This document shows, one piece after another, positions 22,961-33,349 of a stretch of 64,000 nt of DNA. Position 1 is the first letter of the stretch. Each line of letters starts with the position of its first letter. Made by a program: the position numbers and the translations under genes. This DNA comes from Cercis canadensis (Eukaryota > Streptophyta > Magnoliopsida > Fabales > Fabaceae): positions 496,001-560,000 of the forward strand of contig QAOA01005544.1 in the NCBI GenBank assembly GCA_003255065.1, written 5' to 3'. The notes below the pieces were generated by a model, which ran no database searches, was not told where the DNA came from, and saw only the letters and a list, made by a program, of their open reading frames with translations.

Positions 22961-23280
22961 GGGGAAACACTTTTTTGCCTAAACAGTCAACATCAAATAG
23001 CCAAAACCGTTTAAATTTAACCATAAAATCTAAAACATAAATTTAAGTTAACATAACACATACACTTTGTTGATACCAAAATTATGTAGTAAGAAATAAG
23101 GGAAATCAAAAAAATAAAAAAATCATCATAATAATAATAAAATACAAAAAAATATTACTATTAATAACAATAAATTAGAAAAAAAAAAAAAAGAAGCAAA
23201 ATTGTATTTCTGCGTTTTTTACCCCTGGGCGGCAATCTGCTTTCGGCGAAGTGTCATTCTCCAGTCCGGCCGCCCATCCT

Positions 23281-25075
23281 ATAGTCCCCATTTGCAGCAT
23301 GAAACAAGGAAAACTATATCAGGAGTTAACCAGGCAACTTGCTCACAATTTTGGCTATAAAAAGCCTCACAATACACAGACAAGAGGACCGAAAATTCTG
23401 AAACAAAAATAGAGAAAAAAAGAAACACAAGCAGAGAGCAATACACAGACACAAGAGAAGAACAGAGGAGAAGAGGCTGATACACAGAAAAACGAAAAAA
23501 TTTAGAACCGAAATAGAAAGCAAGCACACAGAGGGAACCAAAAATTCAGAGGCTAAGTCTCAGAAAGTCGGTAGGAAGAAAGAATACAGCAAGCTTCCAG
23601 GTATTAACACTATCTTATCATTCTTTTTAAACTAAATTTTTCCTTTTTTTGTTAATTTTGCATTATACAGATATACATCCAACCCACATATGTAAGTCAA
23701 AAAAAAAAAGAACATCTCTTAACTCCTCCAATTTTGTCTCTGAAGCAAGGAAGGGTGTTGCCACCGGCGGTGGTGGCTCCACCCCTTTCATTTCTTGGAC
23801 AAATTGAACCAAAAAAAAATTAAAACAGGGGTTGTTAGAGGAAGAGAAAGAAAGATAGATCAAAAAAAATTTAATTAACCTCTTCCCATATCCATTAACA
23901 CCCAATCTAGAGAGATAAACAACATTTACAGAAAAAGAACAAAAAATACACAGATGAGGATCCTCAATTTTAGAGAGAGAGACCTCATTTTTAGAGAGAG
24001 AAATCGATTTAAAAAAAAAAGATAGAGAACTAATTTTTTTTTAAGCCAATAAAACATCCAACTAATACTCATCTTTCATTTTAAAGAAGGAAACCGGTTA
24101 GAGAGAATATTTTTTTTTTTAGAAAGAGAAAGGATTTTTAGGAAGGAAGAGAGATTCTTAGAGAGAGAAATGGAATTTCAAGGGAAAGGAAAGAGAGAAA
24201 CTTTTGAGAGTTTGAGATGGAAAACCTTACCATAGCCATTGTTGGTTGAAAAGTGAAGCCAAGCCTTGGATCCAAGGAGGGGAAGGAGGAGATGTGGGTA
24301 GCGATTCTTCTCTCTGTTTTGTTGTCTTGCTTCTCTTTGTGTGCAGCGTTTTCTTCCTTAATGAGTTTTACGCATTTTCCTTCTTAAATGCTTTTTTTTT
24401 TTGTTTCTTTTGCCTATTTTGGTGTTAATATGAGTTTTTGTTTTATCTTTTTGGGTTATTAAAAGGATGGGCCGGATGTCATTCAATTTGTCTTTAGTTT
24501 ACTTTTGTTTGTTTTTTCTTTTTGAATAAGACTTGAATGGTTAGGTTTTGATGGGTTAATTTTAGGAAGTTGGAAGTTTTTGTTTCTTTTGTTGTCTTTG
24601 GGCTAAAACCGAAATGGCCATTTCATTAGCATTATTTCAGCTTTTCTTTGGACTAGGCCTCTTTGTATGCTGAATTCGTGGGCCCCTTCTTGTTATTGCT
24701 GATTCGGGTTTTATTTTATTTGGGTTGTTATATTTGTTATTTTGTTTGGGCCATTTAAAGTTGTTGGGCCAGCTTATTCCTCTTTCTTTTATGCTGTTTT
24801 ATTTGTCAGCTTGGGCCAAATTCGTGGGCCATCTTCATTTGCTGATTTATTAGGCCTTTTGTTTGCTAGGCTCCTTGAACATGTTTTATTTCATTAGGTT
24901 AATGGGTTTAATTATGGTTTGGGCCTTAGTTTTTATGATTAGATCCATTTTTTCTTTCTTTCTTGATGACATTTTGGGCTTGGTGGACAGCACATACAAA
25001 ATGGGCTTTTGGTCCAACCTTTCCTCTTATTTCCTTGGCTTTTTGCCTTAAGACTATTTGTGTTGGGCTTAGTAT
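23281..25075. other. Low-complexity stretch, no gene
   Basis: Holds GA-rich sequence (about 23400-23570 and 23960-24200, with many GAGAGA words), then T-rich sequence with repeated GGGCC/GTGGGCC words to 25075. Open frames are low-complexity Leu/Phe/Ser strings. The right part may be the upstream portion of the LTR-like block that follows. Confidence 0.4.
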
Positions 25076-26946
25076 TAGTGTTAATCCTTGTTAAGCCTCC
25101 ATTTGATGAAGAGTCCATTAATAATGTGTAGATTAGTTACTAGTTTAGTGAATAAATTCAATCATCACTATTATTATTATTTCATGCTTTTAATTATTTA
25201 TCCTATGCGATATGTTGTTATGATTATTTTCATTTCATTTTGTGAATGAAATAAAATCAAAGTCCGATGACGGGTTAAATTAGAGAATAATTGTGTTGAC
25301 AATTATTTTCTAATATTCCCGAGGTGAGGGATAATTTTCTTGGTTATGCCAGAGGTACTGGTGTGGCCAATAAAATTTCCAATATCGCTTTATCTTTTAA
25401 TTAATATTTTTCTAGTATTTATTTGTTGCATTATGATACATCTCATTACATTTCATCATCATTTTCTACCTATGCTAGATTGAGATTACCGACGAGGGAA
25501 TAGTCAAAATTTAGCTATAATGATAGTGATATTTTGACATACCGGAGGTAAAAGGGTTTCTCTAGTTTTGCCAGAGGTACTGGTGGGGCTTGAGGTTAAC
25601 TCCTGATAAAAATCATTTCTATGCATAATTCTCTAAAAAATATTTTACGCATAATATCATATTTACCTTAAAATATGGATTAAAATACCGACGATGGAAT
25701 AATCGAAGATAGCTGTAATGACAACGACTCTTTGATATTCCGGAGGTGAGGAGTGTCCCTTTAGCCTTTCCAGATGTACTGGTGGACCAAAGAAATACCT
25801 CCAATAAAAATCTTTTTTCCACAAATCTTAAATTCATCTTTCTAACGTGCATAAAGAATTGTATTTTGTAGTTATTACTCGAATAATAAAAAATGTTAAA
25901 CTTGCTTATGACGAAATAGATTGGGAGAGGATTGTAATGACAATCACGAACTCTACCTAATAGTCTTGAGGCATATTTTAGGTTTCGTTAGAAAGACTAG
26001 CAGAACCTAAACAAGTACTACTCTATTTTAAATACATTGTTAGGATCAATTCAATTCACTTTAAGAGGTAACAAAATATTAAGTAGGTAACCGTTCTAAG
26101 AACGGATATCGTAGGGTGCTAATACCTTCTTTACACGTAATCAACCCCTGAATCCAAACTCTGAACGCAGATCAAATCCTTTAGGTGTCCAATCGCACCA
26201 TTTCATTTATCTAAAAATGGAATAAAACGATTGGTGGCGACTTCATTCTTTTCTTACATATTATTGCACATTGTTAACTTTTATTTCTTTCCGCGTGGGG
26301 GATTTCGCCGCTCCGCATCGCGTTCTTGAAAGGGACGTTGCGACAGCTGAGGAGTGTCCCTTTAGCCTTTCCAGATGTACTGGTGGACCAAAGAAATACC
26401 TTCAATAAAAATCTTTTTTTCCACAAATCTTAAATTCATCTTTCTAACGTGCATAAGGAATTGTATTTTGTAGTTATTACTTGAATAATAAAAAATGTTA
26501 AACTTGCTTATGACGGAATAGATTGGAAGAGGATTGTAATGACAATCACGAATTCTACCTAATAGTCTTGGGGCATATTTTAGGTTTCGCTAGAAGGATT
26601 AGCAGAACCTAACCAAGTACTACTCTATTTTAAATACATTATTAGGACCAATTTAATTCACTTTAAGAGGTAACAAAAGATTAAGTAGGTAACTGTTCTA
26701 AGAACGAACGTCGTAGGGTGCTAATACATTCCTTACACGTAATCAACCCCCGAATCCAAACTCTGAACGTAGACCAAATCCTTTAGGTGTCCAATCGCAC
26801 CATTTCATTTATCTAAAAATGGAATAAAACGATTGGTGGCGACTCCATTCTTTTCTTACATATTATTGCATATTGTTAACTTTTATTTCTTTCCGCGTAG
26901 GGGATTTCGCCGCTCCGCATCGCGCTCCTGAAAGGGACGTTTCGAC
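25076..26946 (+). mobile_element. LTR-like block, Ty3/gypsy type (possibly Tat lineage), solo
   Basis: Contains three to four degenerate units built on an ACCGACGA...GGAGGTGAGG...GCCAGAGGTACTGGTGG theme, 200-220 bp apart, and closes with GGGATTTCGCCGCTCCGCATCGCG then GGGACGTTGCGACA, a form seen at 3' LTR ends of some plant gypsy elements. No internal coding region adjoins, so it looks like a solo, broken LTR. The outer left end is uncertain. Family assignment is from motif memory only. Confidence 0.4.
25747..26946 (+). repeat. 601-bp tandem duplication inside the LTR-like block
   Basis: Unit 1 is 25747-26347 and unit 2 is 26348-26946. Both start TGAGGAGTGTCCCTTTAGCC and end in the GGGACGTT(G/T)CGACA stretch. 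The units differ by a few per cent, so the duplication is fairly young. Confidence 0.9.
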
Positions 26947-28640
26947 ACACTTTATCAATTTAATTATTCCTAATAATTAATTTAAACTAAGTAATCAATT
27001 ATACTAGTTAAATAAATTCTACTAAGAAATTAAAACTAACAAATTAATATAACTTTTAAATCTAAACTATAGTAAGACAAATTAATAACAAATAAACTTC
27101 AAATCTAAATTACCAATTTAACTCTAACAATTTAATAACTAGAAATAATAATGCAGTAAATAATAAAGATAAATTTATAACTTCAAATGACAATAAAATT
27201 AAACTCAAAAATAACTTACTAACCTCATTGTTCCAAGTATCATTTGAAACATGGTCTGGTTGTAAAGTTAACAATGAGGCATCGACTGGTCTAGGAATTG
27301 CAATTTCTATAAGTCCAGTGAAATGAAAATGACATGGTAGATGAGGGTGGCAATGGAAGAGAATGAAGGTGAAGAGGTGAAGAGGTGAAAAGGTGAAAAG
27401 GTGAAGAAGAAGATGAGGTCGGAGGGGGAAGGTGAAGGGGTTGGGAGGGGGGGGGGGTGAAAGGCCAACGGTCAACCTCGGGACTAAGGAAAACGTTGAT
27501 TTGATTCTGCATTTTTCCTCGGGACTAAGCAACAGGAGATGAAGCCGGAAATTGAGTCATCGTGGAGCTCACCAACAACGCAGCCACTAACATCAACACC
27601 ACGCTGAAGCAAGCCATTTTAGAGAGAGAAAGAAAATCCAAGAGAGCAAAATAAAGCTCAAACACAGTGTGACTGTGATTCTAAGAATTCAAAGAGCAGA
27701 AACAGAGATGGGGATATAATTGTCTTGTAAATGTGCAAACAGCTTCTCGGTCTTTTGAAAATGAGCTTTCGTAGAGGGCTTTTTTAAGAAGCTTAAAAAA
27801 TTGAAAACAACTTTTTAGGAGTTAATAAGTTATTTATTTAAGCTTATCCAAACACTATTTTTTTTTTAGGAGTTAATAAGTTATTTATTTAAGCTTATCC
27901 AAACACTATTTTTTTTTACATAAAAGCACTTATACTAATAGAGAAGTTCTAATAAGCTATAAACTATGCTATCCAAACGGAGTCTAAATCTTTTGAGAAT
28001 TGGAAGAAGAGCTTAATTGTGAATCTCCCATCCAAATTCTACTGCCAATGCCATACCATAAATAAATATACTGATGTAAAGTGCCTTTATGATGCCATTG
28101 TGTTCTGGAGACACTTCCGTAAATTTGGATTTCACTTGGAGATGGGAAATGGTTGTGCCTATTAAAAAGATTACAACGAAATGCATAGGTGGTGGAAAAT
28201 TTGCTTCTGGCATCTTTGGGCTGTAATTGAAATAAAATAAATTTAATCAAATTTAAAGTACTAAATCTTTATGCTATTGTGTAACCCCCAAAAAAATGTG
28301 AAAGACCCATAAACCCAAACGCTACGTTCAAGTGATTTACCATTAAACTCCTAAAATATTCGCCTGGGCCTAAGGGGCAATTTTGCACTCCTCTGCCCCC
28401 TTCTCTCTCTTTCTAAATGTACAAAAAAAAAAAAGGAAAAAGATCCATTAAGCAAGATTAGTGGAGGGCTTTCCATTGTTTGGGCCTTTGGGGTTAGTGG
28501 GCAATTTAAAGTTAAAAATACAGACTACAGAGACCCCTCCCACCCTCAAAAAAAGGGGGAAAAAAACCAATTTGAGAAAGCAACTTCCAGGATTTTGCCT
28601 TCAAACTTTGATCACCATGGATTCCCGGCGCAGGCCAAGA
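26947..28640. other. Intergenic stretch with MITE debris
   Basis: No supported gene. It holds a G-run near 27441-27458, a stretch at about 27462-27530 that resembles the MULE left flank, a MITE-like block at about 27785-27985, and small frames without known domains. Confidence 0.4.
27811..27985 (+). repeat. MITE-like fragment with 54-bp tandem duplication
   Basis: A 54-base unit reading TTAGGAGTTAATAAGTTATT then AAGCTTATCCAAACACTA occurs twice in a row (about 27816-27925). The right end, TATGCTATCCAAACGGAGTC, is the TTTGGATAGCAT-type terminus common in plant MITEs. The left terminus is not clear. Confidence 0.55.
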
Positions 28641-28643
28641 ACT

Positions 28644-29394
28644 GAATTGCATACTAAATATTAAGTGCAAAGAATTTGAGAGAACCAATTATTACTGTAC
28701 ACGTCATTAGTCCTTGTGTACATATTTGTTACTAGCAAACATCGTTTTCCAAGTAATTTCATGATTCATCCTATATATATATCCTCACATGCATATTTTG
28801 GATGCACTATGACCTCATCAGCTGAAATTAATTTTTGTTTATGATTTCAGTTTGTTGTTGTATGACCTCATCAGACACCAAAAATTAAAAAATCATAAAC
28901 ACACAAAATCATAAACTGAAATAATAAGCGTACATGTGCCTATCATAGACAAACAAAATTCCTCTCTATAAGTTTGAGACAGGGAATGAGAAGGTAGAAG
29001 TTTCACAGAAAAAAAAAAAAGCACAAGCAGGTTTCTTTGACCACATCTAGAGGATATGGTTCACCATTCCATCTCTATAAGTTTGAGTCCCATGGAGGCC
29101 TAACTTCCCATACTCATCATCCTTTAGCTCGAAGCACCTCCACCTCCAACCTATCTTCCCGCCTTCAAAGGTACAACTTTTCCGTTCATCTAAATATTTG
29201 TATTCCTTTCTTTTACAGAATGCACACACAACACAACACCTCTAACAACCTTAGTTATCCAATATTCTAAATCATTTTCTTAAATCAACAATATGTGTTT
29301 ATTCATTCTTTTACCATTTTTTGTTTCTAAATCCCTTCAAATTTCAGGATTGCTAGGTTTTCGCTCTTTGCACTTGATATTTAGTATGCAATTC
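28644..29394. repeat. Foldback element with 30-bp terminal inverted repeats
   Basis: 28644-28673 and 29365-29394 are reverse complements at 29 of 30 positions (GAATTGCATACTAAATAT start). They enclose 691 bases with smaller inverted words near 28830-28920. No clear target duplication. Its right end is 46 bases before the first coding exon of the membrane gene at 29441. Inside, a frame ending in a phase-2 donor at 29170 could be an exon but has no ATG. Confidence 0.7.
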
Positions 29395-29440
29395 TGTTTC
29401 TAAACAACCTTCAAACCATAGTGCGCAATGGAATGATACG

Positions 29441-30881
29441 ATGAAATATTATCCTTCCATCCAGAACTCTCCCTTGAGCAGCCAGGCTCCGCCAGCGACG
29501 ACGATGAAGATTGGAGGCAGAAAGAGAGCCAGTTATCATGTTCACATTCATAATGAGCCCAAAGTTCCACTGACACATCCCCAAAGGTTAGCAAATTTGT
29601 GTTCATCCGTCAACTTTCATAATTATAGACATACATAGAATCGTCAACTGTAATCATATCCCTCTCCTCTAACACTGCTAAGTACACTCACAACCAATCA
29701 CCGCACGGGTTTCCTGATTTCCCACTCTTTAGACATATCCAAATGATGCAGCCAACTTCTTCTTCTGCTTCTGTGTTTCTTTTGCTTCAAAACTTTTATT
29801 AACCCACGTAATATTGTTGCAATTGACAATTCAGAAAATAAAGCTCCACTAAACAGCACTCCATTCTGCGTTTCATTCTTAACAAAAATCTAATTTTAAA
29901 TTATTTAAAATTCTTGCTTTAAAAATTAATTCAACATAGTAATTTTTTTTATTACTAACTTTTTTAATTTTATAGAATATAAAAATCTAATTTTAAATTT
30001 TTTTTCACCATTTCATTACTTTTAAATGTAGTTTCCTTAAAAAAAAATGTTTTCCAAACTTTTGAGATTATATAGGAGTTTTATTTTCAATAAATAAATA
30101 TTTTTTGGAAAAAAAAAAAGCAAAAAAAAAAAAAAAAGTCAAGTCTTTAAACCTGTCACGCTACCTAACTCATATTTTTGATGGAATATTCGGGCCAATT
30201 TATTGGGTTTTGCCCATTTTGACAATTCTAAATTCATAGTAGACATAATTTGAAAATATGGATGAATATAGTGTTAGCAGTGTAAGACATTTCCTGTGAA
30301 ATTGAAGTAGAAATCAAACCAAGAACCGCAAAGCAAACTCCCAATTCTAAAATTGGTTATTATTATTGTTGTTGTTGACAGCCAATCTTATTGTATTTTC
30401 CTGTAATTACAGTACAGACAGCCAAGAAGGGAAGAATTCTCCATCGCCATATCATGCTGTTATTTTAGCTTTCACTGCAATATTGGGTCCCTATGTTGTT
30501 CAAAATCAACCTGGAAAAATAGATGAGCATAGCAAAATCAAGGTAGCCTTCCTTGTGACTTTTTGCATGTATGCTGTGGGCTTGATAGTAGAATATAAGC
30601 TTCAAACAAGGAAATCGAGTTACCTTTCCGTCATCGAAAGGTTTACTCTATTCATTGGAATCCTTCTTGTTATATTGCTCATGATAATCTTATTTCCGGA
30701 GTTGGGTTTAGTCGCACTCATTATATGGACCCTATTTTCAATGCAAGCTATAATCAAACCGTATCAGAAAAAATTTCAATGTATTCCTCACATATTCTCC
30801 CGTATCACTGAAATTGTTAGAAGTTACTTTGGTAGAAAAGAAAATACTTTGCCTATCTCATCGAACATATCAAACACTTGA
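29441..30881 (+). CDS. Four-segment membrane protein, two exons, plant family of unknown function (copy 2)
   Basis: Exon 1 is 29441-29586 and exon 2 is 30413-30881, with a phase-2 intron as in copy 1 (AAAG|GTTAGC donor, GTAATTACAG acceptor); product 204 aa. The first 62 residues are hydrophilic with a basic KIGGRKRASYHVH stretch. Hydrophobic stretches lie at about 63-78, 92-108, 127-143 and 148-163, followed by a basic, Ser-rich tail. It shares length, intron phase, membrane layout and short motifs (HAV; GLIVEYKLQ) with the gene at 9949-11120, so the two are paralogues 19 kb apart in the same orientation. The ATG at 29441 is the first usable one, since an ATG at 29428 meets a stop at once. 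Function unknown. Confidence 0.62.
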
Positions 30882-31149
30882 TTAATTGTTACAACTTGTG
30901 TTCACCTGCTCCTTTATAGATATGTATTCCTTCCAAATGCAATGAGGTTCTTGGCTTTATATTAATTTAAGTTCACGTGTATTTGTTGTATATTGAATAA
31001 TAATCTCCTCTTCCTTTTGATGTCGTTCGTCTTTGAAATTGAACTTGGCCATTGAGCATATGAGAAAATTGATTGTATCTTCCTTTGAGTTGACATGGCT
31101 TCCTTCCAGAGAAAATAGGTTCATTTAAATATGAAATTGCTGAACAGAG

Positions 31150-31257
31150 AATGAGATACTAAAGAGGCATAGCTAACTTGTGCAATGCTGGGATTTCTGT
31201 GGAGCAAATGGTTGCAGCATTGTCTCAAGATTGTGCCATGAAACACCATGCCTCTTA
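31150..31257 (+). repeat. Dispersed repeat, about 110 bp (copy 2)
   Basis: Second copy of the segment at 14873-14983. GCAATGCTG (about 31183) and CAGCATTGT (about 31214) could pair as a nine-base stem, but pairing is weaker in copy 1, so a structured RNA is not supported. Confidence 0.7.
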
Positions 31258-32763
31258 ATATAACATATATTTGTCTTGCTATGTATTAGCCTAAAGCACC
31301 CAGCCATCCAATTTCCATTTTCATCTCGAATCAAGGCCAATGCCTGGATTTCCTTTAGCAGTACCATCAATATTAACCTTAACCCAGCCCTTATCCGGAG
31401 GTTTCCACTTGAAGCTCAGCCAAGTTCTATTAGGACCCAAGCCTTTAGACACAGAAATCTTATCAAGTTGGTTTTTCCTGATGTACTCCTGAATAATAAC
31501 ATCGGGATTATAAGGACGAACAAAATCATCCTCAAAGATTGCCAAGTTTCTCCACTTCCACAGAAACCAAGTAGTGGTGGCCCAAAGAGAGCTCCAATCC
31601 TTCCTTCGGCTACTCACATTAGCCAAAATCCACTCATGCAGGGAGTAGTTAAAGAAACAAGATATCTCACTAGGAACAACCCACTTGTTCCACATACACA
31701 TAGCCCAAGAACAGTCACGTAAAACATGCAATGTGTCTTCCACTTTATCCAGACACCAAGCACACATAGGGCTACTGTTGCATCATTTACTACGCAAGTT
31801 GTTAGTTTGGAGCCTATCATGACTAGTTAACTAAAAGATCCTTATCCTTTCAATACAAAGGATCTTCCACACCATATTCCATAACTTATCTTTCGACCCC
31901 CAAAAAATCTCCCTTGAAGCCACATAAGGGCTTTTGATAGTAAACTGCCCACAATTCTCCTTGCCCCAATAGAGTTTGTCACTGCCCATCTCAAAGTTCG
32001 GAGGCATGCAAACTCTAATCTTAGCAGTGATTGAAGAAGGCAGCTCCGCATCCAAAAGAGCCCAATTCCAATCACCTTGGGGTGAAACAAACTCCGCATC
32101 CAAAAGAGCCTAATTCCAATCATCTTAGGGTGAAACAAACTCCTTAACTTTAGTGCATAAACGACTCTGATCAATCGAATTCAAGGAAAAAGCACAGAGT
32201 TGTTCGATTCCTGGGATCCAAGGGTCTACCCAGAAGTTGACACTCTCACCATTCCCCACCGACCAAACTTGGTTTTTAACCATCCTCGGCCAGATGGCAA
32301 CCAAGCTTCTCCAAAGATAAGAATCTGTATTGCGAGCCACCGCGACATGATTCCAATCTTCCCCTCTTCCATATTTGCTCTTTAGAACACCAGCCCAGAG
32401 ACAATGGTCTTCACAACGCAGCCTCCAGCAGAGCTTCATTAAGCAAGCCTCATTCATCGCTTGCATGGACCTAAGCCCAAGCCCCCCATATGCTTTAGGT
32501 TTACAGATACTCTGCCACCCAACATTATGGAACTTTCTTGCAGCCACAGAATGTCCCCACAAAAAACTTCTTTGAAGCTTCTCCAACTCCAAACAGATAC
32601 TCTTAGGAATCTTTGTAGCCATCATCGAATAAAACGGAATGGCACCTATTATCGACGAAGCTAAAGTAAGCCTCCTAGCCATAGACAAACAAGAAGTTTT
32701 CCAACCTGCAAGCCTGCTTCTAACTTTGTCCACCAGAGGTTGAAAAACAGCCCTTCCCATTCT
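31258..32763 (-). mobile_element. L1-type LINE remnant with RNase H end, 5'-truncated
   Basis: Minus-strand pieces of a plant non-LTR retrotransposon ORF2: the end of the reverse transcriptase region (FQPLVDKVRSRLAGWKTS... and GGLGLRSMQAMNEACLMK, 32760-32125), the zinc-finger-like region after it (about 32100-31830 and 31770-31600), and the start of a C-terminal RNase H domain (WVKVNIDGTAKGNPG near 31370; ALIRDENGNWMAGC just after). Endonuclease and catalytic RT parts are absent, as expected for 5' truncation. Frames shift several times and a 48-bp tandem duplication lies at 32044-32139. It is a dead copy. Confidence 0.85.
32044..32139 (-). repeat. 48-bp tandem duplication within the LINE
   Basis: Two adjacent 48-base units start CTCCGCATCCAAAAGAGCC at 32044 and 32092. 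The length is a multiple of three, so the frame is kept. Confidence 0.85.
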
Positions 32764-32907
32764 ACCTGGTGAATGGTGATTTTAGCCATGCGTTTAGTTA
32801 CAATTTATTCTATGATTGTATATGGCATTTTCCTGTGGTCAAAGCTGATACGTACATCACTAAATTAGAGCCATACAATTATAATCTTTTAGAGACATAG
32901 CATTTGA

Positions 32908-32987
32908 TCACTCACGCTGCCTCCTCTTCAAAATCCTAGCTCTCATCTCCCTTAATGATTGATTAACATTGGAACTGTCATCGAGCT
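32908..32987 (-). other. Possible terminal exon of an unidentified gene
   Basis: On the minus strand a CCATTGCAG acceptor at 32996-32988 is followed by 80 bases coding for LDDSSNVNQSLREMRARILKRRQRE and a TGA at 32910-32908. The peptide is a charged helix. No further exon was identified upstream, and the kinase remnant starts 360 bases away. Weak call. Confidence 0.25.
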
Positions 32988-33349
32988 CTGCAATGGTAAC
33001 CATACCATTAAACTTCAAAATATTAGTATCATTCAACTATATACTGCCTATAACCACAAATGATAAATCATCAACTAGAAGATTACTTGACAAGCTTCTA
33101 TAAAACATTGATTTTGTAAACATAGCCTCGCAACTACCAGTGTTATTCCAGCATTCTTCTCCTTAAACCTTCACATGCTCCCTAACATAATATCTCTACC
33201 ATACCTCAAACCATTTTTCAAGACACATTTATAACCCAAGACTTTCTTTGAAAGAAACTACTAATTTCTCAAAGTAGAAAATGAATATAAGAATTTTAGT
33301 TGAAATGTAACATGAAATAATATAGCTGAAGGGAAAAATAATATTTGCA

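Larger units (their letters stand above)
15240..23280. mobile_element. Mutator-like element (MULE) carrying mudrA, two accessory frames and a plant-mobile-domain gene
   Basis: The plus-strand left part codes for a mudrA transposase and two small proteins; the right part codes on the minus strand for a plant mobile domain (PMD) protein. The two halves converge near 19975-20282. PMD genes travelling with MULEs are known in plants. The left flank (about 15300-15720) is packed with AAACGCC-type words and a long palindrome. The right flank near 23200-23270 has a diverged GCGTTTTTTACC stretch. Exact terminal repeats and the target duplication were not found, so the ends given are approximate. All genes in it are broken by stop codons, yet intron phases are kept: a recently dead or nearly dead element. 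Confidence 0.75.

Noticed and set aside
25076-26946. CRISPR-like array from the spaced degenerate units
   Set aside because: Units are 200 bp or longer and degenerate, in plant nuclear DNA, and fit an LTR-internal repeat.
31150-31257. Structured non-coding RNA
   Set aside because: The nine-base stem seen in this copy is not kept in the copy at 14873-14983.
31276-31722. Plus-strand open frame of 148 codons
   Set aside because: Antisense shadow of the LINE RNase H region, which has clear domain matches on the minus strand.
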